Source of the DNA: Bicyclus anynana
Taxonomy: Eukaryota > Arthropoda > Insecta > Lepidoptera > Nymphalidae
Length of the DNA stretch: 64,000 bases
Assembly: GCF_947172395.1 (NCBI RefSeq)
Contig: NC_069093.1
Location: 17,147,561-17,211,560, forward strand
Direction: 5' to 3'
Positions 1 through 10,211 of this stretch are shown here, piece by piece (position 1 is the first letter of the stretch; each line of letters opens with the position of its first letter). The position numbers and the translations under genes were made by a program. The notes under the pieces are model-generated. The model was not told the origin of the DNA. It saw only the letters and a program-made list of their open reading frames with translations, and searched no databases.

Positions 1-62
1 TTAGATAGCCCATTTATCGAGGAAGGCTCCCGTATTCCTACGGGACCGTTCCTGTTGGAACC
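1..62 (+). mobile_element. Helitron-like repeat, family B, truncated by window edge
   Basis: The stretch matches the inner part of the repeat seen complete at 14759-14953 in the opposite orientation: the shared blocks are the CCCATTTATCGAGGAAGGC segment and the CGTATTCCTACGGGA segment. The 3' hairpin and CTAG end are not recognisable after position 62. It is non-coding and belongs to a non-autonomous family, so it would have depended on a Rep/helicase supplied elsewhere. Confidence 0.6.
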
Positions 63-387
63 ACGTGTGTCGTCAGCTAGAAATTATATACACACCTACA
101 TGTTATACAGTTGTATAGAGCTTGTCTCACAGCGATGCGTCGGTATCATTACTGCTGTCTTTTGTTCTGCACAATTACTTCGTCAGAGGACGAGATAGAA
201 CGTTGTTATCTTACTTGCGGGAATAATAGCTTCATGAATTCTGCTGCCAACGCCAATTAGGTGTCTTCGTGGCACAGTTTTATATTTATACGAAGCATGA
301 ATGTCCAGGATTCGATGTCTAGCTATAAAATCGAGCATTGATTTTATTTTTGACGCAATGGTATGCGTAGTGGATGAGCAAGACAAA

Positions 388-463
388 CGTCCTGGGTTGG
401 ATCACCGGCTGGGCAGATTGTTTTTTTAATTAATCCAGGTTGCCGTATGGTGGGAGGCTTTAT
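388..463 (+). mobile_element. SINE-A fragment (tRNA-derived), + strand
   Basis: This is a short piece of the SINE seen complete at 59541-59873. It starts inside the tRNA-like head near the B box (TGGGTTGGATCACCGG, a decayed GGTTCGATCC) and runs to the GGTGGGAGGCTT block of the body. It stops where an opposed copy of the same SINE begins, so the two lie tail to tail. It is a fragment and cannot be transcribed from its own promoter. Confidence 0.65.
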
Positions 464-464
464 G

Positions 465-748
465 AGGATGGTAAGTGATGATGCAATCTAAGATGGAAAC
501 GGGCTAACTTGTTAGGAGGAGGATGAAAATCCACACTCCTTTCGGTTTCTACACGACATCGTACCAGAACGCAAAATCGCTTGGCGGTACGCCTTTGTCG
601 GTAGGGTGGTAACTAGCCACGGCCAAAGCTTACCACCAGCCAGACCTGGACCTATTAAAAAAACCTCAATCGGCCCAGGAGGGGATGAACCCAGGACCTC
701 CGTCTTGTAAATCCACCGCGCACACCACAACGCCACGGAGGCCGTCAA
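465..748 (-). mobile_element. SINE-A, near full-length, minus strand
   Basis: Read on the minus strand, the copy starts with a tRNA-like head, GGCCTCCGTGGCGTTGTGGT (A-box region), followed by a B-box-like block complementary to GGGGATGAACCCAGG. The body carries the GGTACGATGTCGTG and CCGAAAGGAGTGTGG blocks shared with the copies at 23290, 44034 and 59541. The layout is that of a tRNA-derived SINE transcribed by RNA polymerase III and copied by a partner LINE. Similar SINEs are widespread in moths. The family name is not certain. Confidence 0.8.
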
Positions 749-784
749 GGAGGTATGTGTACTGTGTAGCGTGGAAAGCCTAGG

Positions 785-871
785 CTCCGAATCCCCTCTC
801 TATAGGATTAGGAGCCTGATCTGTACTGTGCAGTTAAAATAGGCTGAAACTGATGATGATGATGATAATGC
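785..871 (+). mobile_element. LINE 3' end fragment with (GAT)n tail
   Basis: The segment ends in TAGGCTGAAACTGATGATGATGATGATAATG. The same ending (AGGCTGAA then a GATGAT tail) is common at the 3' ends of lepidopteran non-LTR retrotransposons whose last codons and 3' UTR read roughly GAGGCCTGTGCCCAGCAGTGGG. Here that block is diverged. No reverse-transcriptase coding is left. Confidence 0.45.
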
Positions 872-1085
872 GAACAAATCGGACTGAAGAGCGTGCGAAT
901 TTCGGCTGAATCAGTGCGCCGATCGTCCGCACTCGTCCCGTCGTTACCGCGGCCCTTTGTCTCGCTAACTGCGTTAGTGTCCACCGGCCGACAGATAAAG
1001 CGCCCGCCGGGTTACATTAACCGCGACAGAGGTTATCGCTTTATTTTGACTGTTAATCTGGTATTTAATAAGAGAAAAAGGGGTA
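872..1085. other. GC-rich unique stretch, no gene recognised
   Basis: The stretch is noticeably GC-richer than its surroundings. An open frame of 69 codons crosses it (893-1102, +) but runs into the adjacent Helitron-like repeat, has no domain and no clear start context. I read it as non-coding. Confidence 0.4.
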
Positions 1086-1308
1086 TCCTACTAATATTGT
1101 AAACGCGAAAGTTTGTGTGAATGTTTGATTGGATGTTTGTCACTCTTTAACGGCGCAACTACAGAACCGATTTAGCTGATATTTGGAATGGAAATAGATT
1201 TTACTCTGGATTAACACATAGGCATTTCATTCATGGAAAAGTCCATGGTTTCCGAGGGATTTGTAAAAAACTAAAATTCACGTGGACGAAGTCGCGGGCG
1301 TCCGCTAG
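1086..1308 (+). mobile_element. Helitron-like non-autonomous repeat, family A (complete)
   Basis: The copy begins TCCTACTAATATTGT and ends in CTAG at 1305-1308. Just before CTAG is a hairpin-forming block (GTGGACG...CGTCCGC). It lies between A (1085) and T (1309), as expected for Helitron insertion between A and T with no target duplication. The body has the motifs GATTTAGCTGATATTTGGAATG and AGATTTTACTCTGGATTAAC shared by the copies at 11537, 33020, 41201, 47824, 58524 and 62056. It resembles a short Helitron family reported widely in Lepidoptera. It has no coding capacity. Confidence 0.8.
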
Positions 1309-1349
1309 TTTGGTTATAAGAAAGCTGAATAGCAACTACTTCCTTCCAT

Positions 1350-1500
1350 ACCTGAGAATTTTCTCAATTCTCTGCGTGTTTGAAGTCTGCCAATCCGCAT
1401 GGGGCCCGCGTGGTGGATTATTGGCCTAACCCCTCTCATTCTGAGAGGAGACTCGAGCTCAGAAGTGACCCGAATATAGGTTGATAATGATGATGAATAG
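1350..1500 (+). mobile_element. SINE-M fragment, + strand, 5'-truncated
   Basis: It contains AGTCTGCCAATCCGCATGGG, TTGGCCTAACCCCTCTCATT and GAGAGGAGACTCGAGCTC, the reverse complements of blocks in the complete minus-strand copy at 7316-7660. It ends in a GATAATGATGATGA tail. The tRNA-like head is missing, which fits incomplete reverse transcription. This is the only + strand copy of SINE-M in the window. Confidence 0.75.
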
Positions 1501-3675
1501 GAAATGAGTCAAAGCGAAGCTTGACCGGTTCCGCTAGTACCAAATAAAGTTGGTTGGTAAAGGCTGGATAACACACTATATCATTAACATTATCAGCTTC
1601 AAAAATATTTTCTTTCTTGTTTAAGAAGTATTGCAGATTTATAAGAAGTGCAGAAAGAAAGGAAGAAATCACGTTAAACTCAACTACTGCAGGAGCGTCT
1701 CGGGAATTTTATTGCCTTTAAATTACAGTCGCGAGCTTACAGCCTGGCCACTTTGAGTTATATGTGAAACATGGAAAGCTTTTGTTCTTTACTTTGACTT
1801 TTCGCGTGCTAACCTGTGATATCAAAGATACTTTTAGATATATTTTTATTTGACGTACTGTATATGACTATCCACCCTTAAAGTGTCAAATTTGTATTTA
1901 CTTGTTGTGTGTTCACACTTAAATTCTAGCAGTCTAATGTTAAGTCTTTTTTACTGACTAACTGTGTGGATCACTCAGCTTTTTCGCGTAGAGGAAAAAA
2001 GGAATATTCTTTATTGATATAATACTAATAAACCATGCTAACTTACAAAATGTCTGGATTATAGACCTAAGCTGCATAAACGCAACATAACCAAAGTATT
2101 AACTAAAGTGCACTCTATGCAAATGATCGTAAGATCCACTTTCGAATGGTAATTCTATTTATTTTTATTCGATCCTCTAAGGTGCATTTTGTATTCGTGA
2201 GCCACAAGAGATGCTCATCTAAGATTCCCTTTAGTTGGAATTTTCTGGAATAGTTTCAGTAACGCCAGGAGAGACGTCTCCCGCGCCAGGTACTAATGTC
2301 AAGATGAAATTTACGTTTCAAAATGTATTATGGTAGATCTCTTACCTACTTATTTAAATGTATATCTTCTTTATTTTGAAAGGTTTCTGTTTGTCTATCT
2401 GTGACAGTAGGCTTTAGAATCACGGAATTGTGAAGCGTTAGCTTTTGAATTAACTAGCGTTCTATATTGTGTTTAACTTGTTGTAACTGAATCTTTTTAA
2501 CTTATTTTATTTTCAAATTTCATTTAAATCAATAAAAACTTTCTGTTTGAAAATTCGAAAAAAAAATCATTTTATTTTACACTTAATACTTACATAATAA
2601 ATCTTTGAGAGTAGGTACCATACGCGTCAAGTTTGGGAAGAATAAAAGGACACCACAACTAAATCAGCTAGTATTTTTTATTATCACTGTTTCTGATTTG
2701 GTTGACATTGACCAAAACTACTGCTTAACATGCTCGAATGATGCAGCTTTATAATATAAATATAAAATGTAATAAAAATTAACTGAACGAGCAGGTACAA
2801 AATTAAAACATGATCAACCCCTCAAGGTAGTAAATCAAACTTCGTGCGAAGGGGTCCGTACTTCTGAAATGTATTATTCAAACAGGCTTTGCAACTGTTC
2901 CGGTGTCGCTTCCCGCTGGAGCGATCGCTCCACAGTGGCGAAGATGAGAGATAATTCCTCATATAAATACCAAAATCGGATTATTTCAATTACATTCAAC
3001 TATCGCAAGCTTGCGACTTCGTCCACTTAAAAAACAACGTCTAACTAAAGGTATAAAGTTTCCAATCACTCTACTGGATAGTGATGAAATATCTTGGTTA
3101 AAAAGATCTAAGCGGCGGCTATACCTACTTAGGCGAAGTGTAAGCTACTTTGTTTGGAAGTCTCTGATATTGTTGAAGTTGTACAATTAATGTTTTTTAT
3201 AACGTTTACCGTACGGTTATAAAATATAACCTATGAGACTCTCAAATAATTTGACCTTTAATTGGTAAAATCGGTTAGAATCAAAGATTACCCCCTAAAA
3301 TTCCATGAACTCACAAACTTTATTTTTATAATATTAGTATACTCTTTTGCAATATGGTGTTATACAAATCCAAATAATAGTTAGTTTTAAAATTTTATAA
3401 ATTGCTTTAATTTGTACTTGAATAATATCTTCGACTCGGATTTATTTATTTGAAATATTTCAGCTACATGAACAGATTTACAGTCGGTTTTTGGGAGTAA
3501 GAAAAAAGGCTATACCAAAATGTCGCTGGCTAAATGGCGGACATCCAGTAATCTTCATTACTCAGCGGGTTTAGTCAAAGTAGCGATAATTAGAATGAGA
3601 TAACTAAAAACTATCAGCCATAAAAGGTAGCTCGTTATTTTCGTCTGCAGCTATTTCTGGCGGCGATCTATCAAG
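1501..3675. other. AT-rich intergenic DNA
   Basis: No gene, RNA or repeat was recognised except a 16-bp palindrome at 2917-2932. Open frames are short and carry no domain. Confidence 0.5.
2917..2932. repeat. 16-bp perfect palindrome TGGAGCGATCGCTCCA
   Basis: The sequence is identical to its reverse complement over 16 bases in an otherwise AT-rich region. It could be a binding site for a dimeric protein, or chance. No further copy was seen in the window. Confidence 0.5.
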
Positions 3676-3738
3676 GAGGTTTATTGTCCTTATCGCGCAT
3701 CGTTAAACGGATGGAATGTCGCAAATATCTGAGATAGT
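3676..3738 (+). repeat. Dispersed 60-bp repeat/conserved block, copy 1
   Basis: It reads GAGGTTTATTGTCCTTATCG followed by ATCGTTAAA, CGGATGGAATGTC and CAAATATCTGAGA. The reverse complement of 5270-5356 has the same blocks in the same order with few changes. It is either an old transposable-element fragment or a duplicated non-coding element. No coding is seen. Confidence 0.6.
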
Positions 3739-4519
3739 GGGAAATCCTTATTAGAAACGATCTTCACCTATCTGATTAATGGATGAAAAGTGTTCAAACC
3801 TAGAATTTTGAGGTCAAGCTATTTTATATTTTGCTTACTATTGTGACCTGTTATCAATGATAGTTTGGATGAAGTTCGTTTCCAATGCAGATCTTGGACC
3901 ACGAGTAGCGTGCCTGTGTGTAGAGTGTCAGACAATTTTTCTTTAATTTAAAATTCAGCACCTCCCATACATTTTTATTATAAACTCTGTAATTCGTCGT
4001 GCTCGCTCGGGTTAAGATTAGGAGCGACATGTCATGTATATTATAATGTTAATGATAAACTTTCAGTATTCAAATAGTTTGTAACAGCTGGTGGCTTTGA
4101 TCCGTTCTAAATGTTTGCGTTCGAACATTGCTAATGGTAGGTAGTGGAGCTATAGCATTATTACTGCTTAAATTATATTATTTCCACTCGAGCGTAGGTA
4201 TTTCTAAAACTTTATGGTACTTAGTAAAAATATCATATAAACAATGCTTCTTCCAAATTATATAATCTTCTGCACGAAGTAACGCAATACACAAAACAAA
4301 CATAACTCTAGACAAGTATAAGCGCATCCACACACTAGCGTTTGTTACGATTTTTTTATACAATAAACTTAGCAACACAATAATTTATTCTTGAAACTGT
4401 CCGTTTTGATTCACAGTCTTCTTAGTCCACTTTTATGTTCTCATTTTAATTATTTATTTATATTATTAGTAGGTAGTTGATCATTATTTCTCGTCCGGCT
4501 AGGTACCTACTACCGCTAG
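3739..4519. other. AT-rich intergenic DNA
   Basis: Nothing is recognised here. A 66-codon minus-strand frame at 4178-4378 has no domain and is read as chance. Confidence 0.45.
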
Positions 4520-4640
4520 GCCAATGTCACCAAGCAGCATGGCTGTGCTCCGGTCTGAAGGGCATGGCTACTGGTGTAACTGCAGGCACATGAGGCTCAA
4601 TGTCTGTGTCTTAGGTAGCAGAGCGGTAGGTTGCAAGTTG
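4520..4640 (+). mobile_element. Probable LINE 3' UTR fragment
   Basis: The blocks CCGGTCTGAAGGGCATGG and TGTAACTGCAGGCACATGAG resemble a 3'-end sequence I associate with lepidopteran non-LTR elements (GTCTGAAGGGCGTGG...ACAGGCACA). No coding sequence is attached. The assignment is from memory of the motif. Confidence 0.4.
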
Positions 4641-5269
4641 AAAGACATGTTTTTATTTTTCAGAAAAGTATTATAATCGTAAGTTATCTATATTAACATA
4701 ATATTAAACTACCTTAAACTATTAACTACATAAAATTATAAAAAAGACAAGTATAATAAATTTAAATTTTACCTAAAGACGTCGTAAAATTCGTCCAAAT
4801 CGATGTTCATTGGTAAGGTGCCCAGAAGGTTGGCAGTATTGCCACGTTGTATGGCAGGACATATTTTTAGTTAGTAAAGTTTTTCTATGAAAAAGACGAT
4901 GGATCTCTCAACTCAAACAACAAACGATGATTATCAAATTTTCACTTTTGTTCATTTTCCATTTATGATTAGAAATAAGTTGGTATTTCGAGATACATTT
5001 ATTAAATACATTTTATTTTCAAAACTGGTAGAATCGCTACAAAAAACACAATCCTTTTTGCAGTCGGGTAAATATCACAGACTAAGATACCGACTGCTTG
5101 AAGTGACACAGCTTGTCAGAATTCCACGCGGATGAAATCGTAGGAGTCCACACTGTTTTATATAAAAAAAAATACAAAAACGTCGTCGGACGACCGTCTC
5201 CTCACAAGCGCCAGTGTGTGGCAGTGCTGGGGCCGGCGTGAGCTACGGCCATCAGATAGCCATAGTTTA
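4641..5269. other. AT-rich intergenic DNA with a Helitron 3' scrap
   Basis: An 82-codon frame at 4887-5135 shows no domain. Its last codons come from GAATTCCACGCGGATGAAATC at about 5118-5138, a scrap of Helitron family A, which argues against a gene. Confidence 0.45.
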
Positions 5270-5356
5270 CGCGTTTATTGCCCATCGGCCCCTCTCGCAG
5301 ATATTTGTGACATTTTATCCGGTTTTAGCGATCCCCGATAAGGACAATAAAGCCTC
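5270..5356 (-). repeat. Dispersed repeat/conserved block, copy 2 (inverted)
   Basis: On the minus strand it reads GAGGCTTTATTGTCCTTATC, then GATCGCTAAAACCGGAT, AATGTCACAAATATCTGCGA. It is the inverted partner of 3676-3738, 1.6 kb away. The matched region covers about 60 bases with roughly ten differences by eye. Confidence 0.6.
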
Positions 5357-5466
5357 TTTTGATATAATATAGAGTGGAATAAGATTTAGAGAGGAAAATT
5401 TAGTGCTGCGCCTCGGAAAAGAAAGGAGAATGCTCTTTTGTGCTAATACATACAACAGCTAGGAGC

Positions 5467-5605
5467 TAGTAGGGGAGCCGAAGAGGGGATTTTTGCAGTT
5501 ATTCGAGCGCGCCAGTTGAACATAAAAGACAATACCTTGCACGTTGTTGAGTACCTCCACCAAATATGAGATCTTAATATCGGTGGGTACGTTTAGGCAA
5601 CCAAA
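5467..5605 (+). repeat. Dispersed repeat R1, copy 1
   Basis: Blocks AGTAGGGGAGCCGAAGA, ATACCTTGCACGTTGTTGAG and GTACCTCCACCAAATATGA are shared, in order and orientation, with 49966-50098. The strand is arbitrary because no end or coding signal is seen. It is an interspersed repeat of unknown class. Confidence 0.65.
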
Positions 5606-6027
5606 ATAATAAAGTAACTTTAAAAATACTACGAGTATATAACCGTTTATATTTTCTATCATCTAATCTATCAAATCATTTTGCTCCTTATGGCAAATTT
5701 ACCATCCCGGGCTCCTCTATTATGATTTTTTTTTACTATAAAAATAACAACAACAACAACACAGCTCCGGAAGACGTACAACAAATAACTTTCAGATATT
5801 AACCAAGATTTACCAAGAAAAGTGAAGCGGAAAGTTTACTTCATAAATTGAGGTTAGAATATAACTTGTCATTTAAGTCGAACGTCAATTTGAATTTGAA
5901 GTTTAACATATCTGTCACCGGACACGTCAGTTTGTTACGTTGGTATCGACGCCAGTGTTGTCAGAACAAAAAATATTTTTACCTACAATATTTTTACGTT
6001 CCTTTTCACGAAACTGTACGCAGCAAT

Positions 6028-6774
6028 ATGGAAGAACAATTTCAAATGCTGTTCGATAAAATGAAATTAGAAATGCAGAAACAGACGGCTGACTTAAAAG
6101 AATCTCTTACGCAAAACTATAGGGATTATATGGATGAAAAACTTAATCCAGTCATTGAAGAAAACCAACAATTGAAACAAAAAATTACCAATCTAGAGAA
6201 AGAGATAGAATACTTGAAAAGAGACAAGAAAAGTAACAACATAATTATTTTTGGGTTGGATGAGACAGAAAAGTCAACAACGGAGTTATTTAAGAGTGTC
6301 CAGGAGACCTTTCAAGGGGACTTGAATATAAATGTAGAAGAAAATGAAGTGAACAAACTGTACCGCTTAGGAAAAAATAAAGTCGAGAACAAACCAAGGC
6401 CAGTGCTGTGTTCTTTTACAAACGGATGGAAAAAAGGCGAAATTATGAAATGTAAAAGGAGTTTTAAGAAAATCCATGTATCAGAGGATTACTCGAAGGA
6501 AGTTCTAGAGAAAAGGAAAGCTTTGCAACCACAACTGCTAGAAGAGAGGGAAAAGGGAAACACAGCTTTTTTAAAATACGATAGGCTAATAGTCAAGGAA
6601 CCCACTACTGATAAAAGGAAGAGGGAAGCAACTACTTCACCACAGTCACCATCTAAAACACACCCCCGAAAACAACAAATGTTAAGCTCTATTAAAACTA
6701 ATAGAAAAAATGCCTTCGATGTACTGAGACCTCGATCAAACTCTTTGACCAACAACATACACAAAAATCAATAG
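6028..6774 (+). CDS. LINE ORF1 protein (coiled coil plus L1-like RNA-binding domain)
   Basis: This 248-codon frame is intact. I start it at the ATG at 6028 (MEEQFQMLFDKMKLEM); the frame stays open upstream to 5848 but that part has no recognisable features. Residues about 1-70 are rich in E, K, Q and L in heptads (EENQQLKQKITNLEKEIEYL), which predicts a trimer- or dimer-forming coiled coil. About 72-150 (NNIIIFGLDE, then VNKLYRLGKN and RPVLCSFTN) matches the RRM of L1-type ORF1 proteins. About 150-190 (VSEDYSKEVLEKRKALQPQL, AFLKYDRLIV) matches their C-terminal domain. The tail is basic and S/P/T rich. The expected role is RNA binding and chaperoning of the element's transcript. There are 90 bases between its stop and the ORF2 start, and both lie in the same element. 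Confidence 0.85.
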   Translation: MEEQFQMLFDKMKLEMQKQTADLKESLTQNYRDYMDEKLNPVIEENQQLKQKITNLEKEIEYLKRDKKSNNIIIFGLDETEKSTTELFKSVQETFQGDLNINVEENEVNKLYRLGKNKVENKPRPVLCSFTNGWKKGEIMKCKRSFKKIHVSEDYSKEVLEKRKALQPQLLEEREKGNTAFLKYDRLIVKEPTTDKRKREATTSPQSPSKTHPRKQQMLSSIKTNRKNAFDVLRPRSNSLTNNIHKNQ

Positions 6775-6864
6775 CAATCAACAAATGGGAAACGGGAAAA
6801 CTGAATAATCTGTACAAACCAACAATCAGAAAAAATACAATCTCCCCCAAGCCGACTGGTCCTC

Positions 6865-9800
6865 GTGGGGGAAAAAGACCACAACCCTCCAACAAAACAG
6901 TTCAAGAAGCAGAAAGAAACAAGAATGTATATTGCAGCCCTTAATGTACTCACTTTAAAAAATGAAGAAAATCTTACCGAATTAATGTATGCCTTGGAAA
7001 AAATTAAATGGGACATCGTCGGTTTAAGCGAAGTAAGACGAATGGGTGAAAGAATTGTCACATATCCAGAATTTATACTTTACCATTTAGGGACAACTCC
7101 AGGGCATCATGGGGTTGGCTTCATTGTTAAGAAACACCTTGCGAATTATATAGAAGGATTTATTGGAACATCAGAGCGCATAGCATTGATGAATTTGAAG
7201 ATACCAGGGTACAAAGATTCGTGGTCTGTAATACAAATATATTCGCCTACAGAACAGTCTGATTTGGAAACCATAGACAAATTCTACTTCGACCTACATA
7301 GAACTATTCAAAATTCGTCAATCGATCGTCGTCATCAACCCATATTCGGCTCACTGCTGAGCTCGAGTCTCCTCTCAGAATGAGAGGGGTTAGGCCAATA
7401 GTCCACCACGCTGGCCCAATGCGGATTGGCAGACTTCACACACACAGAGAATGAAGATAATTCTCTGGTATGCAGGTTTCCTCACGATGTTTTTCCTTCA
7501 CCGATTGAGACACGTGATATTTAATTTCTTAAAATGCACACAACTGAAAAGTTGGAGGTGCATGCCCCGGACAGGATTCGAACCCACACCCTCCGGAATC
7601 GGAGGCAGAGGTCATATCCACTAAGCTATCACTGCTCTTAAAAAAAAATTATTTATTTGAAATTATTCAAAATTATGCCCATAAAAACCTAATAGTAATG
7701 GGTGACTTTAATGGTCAAATTGGAGCAAGACGCCCCGGAGAAAACACAATAATTGGACCGTACACGTATAGTAGCAAAACCAGAAGTAGGAATGGGGAAA
7801 AAATCACAAATTTTGCGCTGGAGAATAATCTAATCATTTTAAATTCTAAATACAAGAAAAACAAGAAAAAAATGTGGACCTGGACTTCGCCAGACGGCAA
7901 AATAAAAAATGAAATTGATTTCTTTATGACTAACAGGAACAACTACTTCATCGACTTCAACGTCATCAGCCAATTCAACTTCAATACAAATCATAGACTA
8001 ATCAGAGCCGAACTAAAAACAATCCAACCAAGAAAACCAAGACCTAGACAAGGACCAAGAAACAGTAAACTTAGCAAACTTCAAATGGACCAACTAGCAA
8101 GGACTCTCAGAGACAAATTTACAGATTTCAAAGAAAGCACAATGCACCTAGGAATACAGGATAAATACAACTGGATAGAGAATACCATTAAAGCTGCAAC
8201 ACATCACGCTACAAATACAAGAGTTGAACCGAGAAAATGGCTTACATCTACCTCTTTAAAATTACTAGAACAAAGAAACCATTTAATCAACACAAAAAGT
8301 GAAAAGGACAGAAGAAGACGTTTAGCAGAAATCAGTAGAAATATTAAAGAAAGTATAAGAGCGGATAGGAAAAGAAATAGAATGGAAACTATTGAAAAGT
8401 ACATAATGAAAACAGGTGGTGTCAAAAAAGCCTATAAAGAATTAATCAACTCAAAGGACTGGATCGTTAAAATGAAAAGAGGATGTGGAAAATGGAATCA
8501 TCACAGAGCAGATATTTTAGGGATTGCTACATCTTACTACAAAAAAATATATGAATGCAACATCTCACAGGACGAAAGTGATCTAACAGATACCTCAGAC
8601 ATCCCTAACATTCTTTACGATGAAGTAGAAAAAGCCATCATTAGTCAAAGGAGGGACAAAGCACCAGGGCCTGATGGTATTACTAACGAAATTCTAATAG
8701 AAAACAAGGACTGCATGACACCTATCCTTACAGAAATGTTTAATGAGATCATGATCACCGAAACTATTCCACAGCAATGGACAGTGTCTAACATCATCCT
8801 TTTGTATAAGAAAGGGGACAAACATGAAATCGCAAATTACCGCCCTATTAGCCTTATGTCCAACATATATAAGATATTCGCTAAGATTTTATTAAAGCGA
8901 ATTGAAAAAACATTAGACGAACAACAACCCATTGAACAAGCGGGTTTTCGTAAAGACTATTCGGTGATCGACCATATACACGTAGTACGCCAAGTCTTAG
9001 AAAAGTATGATGAATATCAGCGTACATACTACATTGCATTCGTCGATTACAGCAAAGCATTCGATTCCTTGTTTCATGCAAACATATGGGAGACCCTAAA
9101 GCAACAAGGAATTGAACATAAATATATTCGTTTAATAAAAAATGTATATAATCAAAGTACTGCGAAAATACAACTGGAAAAAAAGGCGAACAGATAAGAG
9201 TAGAAAAAGGTGTCAGACAAGGTGACTCTCTTTCTCCAAAACTATTCTCCGCTGTACTAGAATCGATATTTAGACGTCTCCATTGGAAAAATTTAGGAAT
9301 TAATATCAACGGTACCTCACTAACGCATTTGAGATTTGCAGACGATGTAGTGTTATTTGCTAATACATCAGAAGACATAACAAGAATGATTACCGAACTG
9401 GCAAACGAAAGTGAGAAAGTAGGGTTGAATTTGAATCCAGAGAAAACAAGAGTAGTAACTAATGGAGAGAAATCCACTATAATCTCAGGGAAAACGGAAA
9501 TCGATTACACAGATGAATACATATACCTAGGACAGCTAATGACCCAAAAAGATTCTGTAGGCAAAGAAGTAGAAAGAAGAATAACCAACGGCTGGAAGAG
9601 ATACTGGAGTTTTAAGGAAATCATGAAAGATAGAACGCTTCATATAAACATGAAAAGTAAACTTTTTGATACATGTGTACTACCTGTCCTTATGTATGGC
9701 AGCCAAACTTGGGCGTTAACAAAACATACACTAAGCAAACTCGCGACCTGCCAACATGCAATGGAAAGGAGCATGTTAAATATAAAAAACTCAGACAGAG

Positions 9801-10124
9801 TGAAAAAAATTGTCATAAGAAACAAAACCAAAACCATAGATATAACAAACAAAATCAAAAGGCTCAAATGGCGGTGGGCAGGGCACACAATAAGAGGAAA
9901 AGACAAATGGAGCAAATTTGTGACACAATGGTACCCCAGAGAAGAAAAAAAGAAGAAGAGGTAGACCACAAAAAAGATGGGACGACGACATCAGACAAGT
10001 AGCAGGCGTGACGTAGAATAGAGTGGCTGAAGATAGACAGGAATGGAAGAGGTTGGAGGAGGCCTTTGCCGATTGGCAAACAGATTTCCAAAAAATAACC
10101 AAGAAACAGCTACTACACTCATAA
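6865..10124 (+). pseudogene. LINE ORF2: APE endonuclease plus reverse transcriptase, disabled
   Basis: ORF2 starts at ATG 6865 or 6925. The endonuclease comes first: IAALNVLTL, GLSEVRRMG, HGVGFIV, then after the SINE VMGDFNGQIG and NEIDFFMTN. The usual SDH near its end reads TNH in FNTNHRLIRAEL, so a catalytic Asp may be missing. The reverse transcriptase follows: APGPDGITNE, NYRPISLMSNIYKI, QAGFRKDYS, IAFVDYSKAFD (motif A), GVRQGDSLSP (motif B), LRFADDVVLF (motif C, catalytic DD), LNLNPEKT, YLGQLM. The end has WRWAGHTIRGK and RGRPQKRWDDDI. Breaks are the SINE at 7316, a frameshift in the A-run near 9177-9184, another in the A-rich run near 9948-9957, and a TAG where Trp is usual near 10012. 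It is inactive as it stands. Confidence 0.88.
7316..7660 (-). mobile_element. SINE-M, full length, inserted in LINE ORF2
   Basis: On the minus strand the tRNA-like head lies at about 7637-7565, with A-box-like TAGCTTAGTGGATATGACC and B-box GGGTTCGAATCC. The body holds the blocks shared with 20969, 30244, 35505 and 39908, and a GATGACGACGAT tail lies at its low-coordinate end. Both sides carry a target-site duplication: 7302-7315 AACTATTCAAAATT and 7661-7674 AATTATTCAAAATT, 13 of 14 matching. About 20 bases with a poly-A stretch (7640-7648) lie between head and duplication and may be 5' extra sequence. It resembles the Metulj-type SINEs of butterflies and moths. Confidence 0.88.
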
Positions 10125-10176
10125 ATCTTTCGTTTATGTTTTTAGTTTGTAAAAAATTAATAATCTGAATAAAAGG

Positions 10177-10211
10177 CTATTATTATTATTATTATATATT
10201 ATTATTATTAT
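10177..10211 (+). repeat. (ATT)n tail of the LINE
   Basis: ATT/TATTAT units follow the 3' UTR directly. Short simple repeats at this place are typical of RTE-like elements and mark the 3' end of the insertion. Confidence 0.75.

Noticed and set aside
7565..7637. tRNA gene on the minus strand
   Set aside because: It has A- and B-box-like blocks, but they are the head of a SINE repeated many times, and the fold lacks conserved tRNA stems.
9640..10102. Minus-strand frames over the LINE 3' end
   Set aside because: They are antisense shadows of ORF2 in A-rich sequence.
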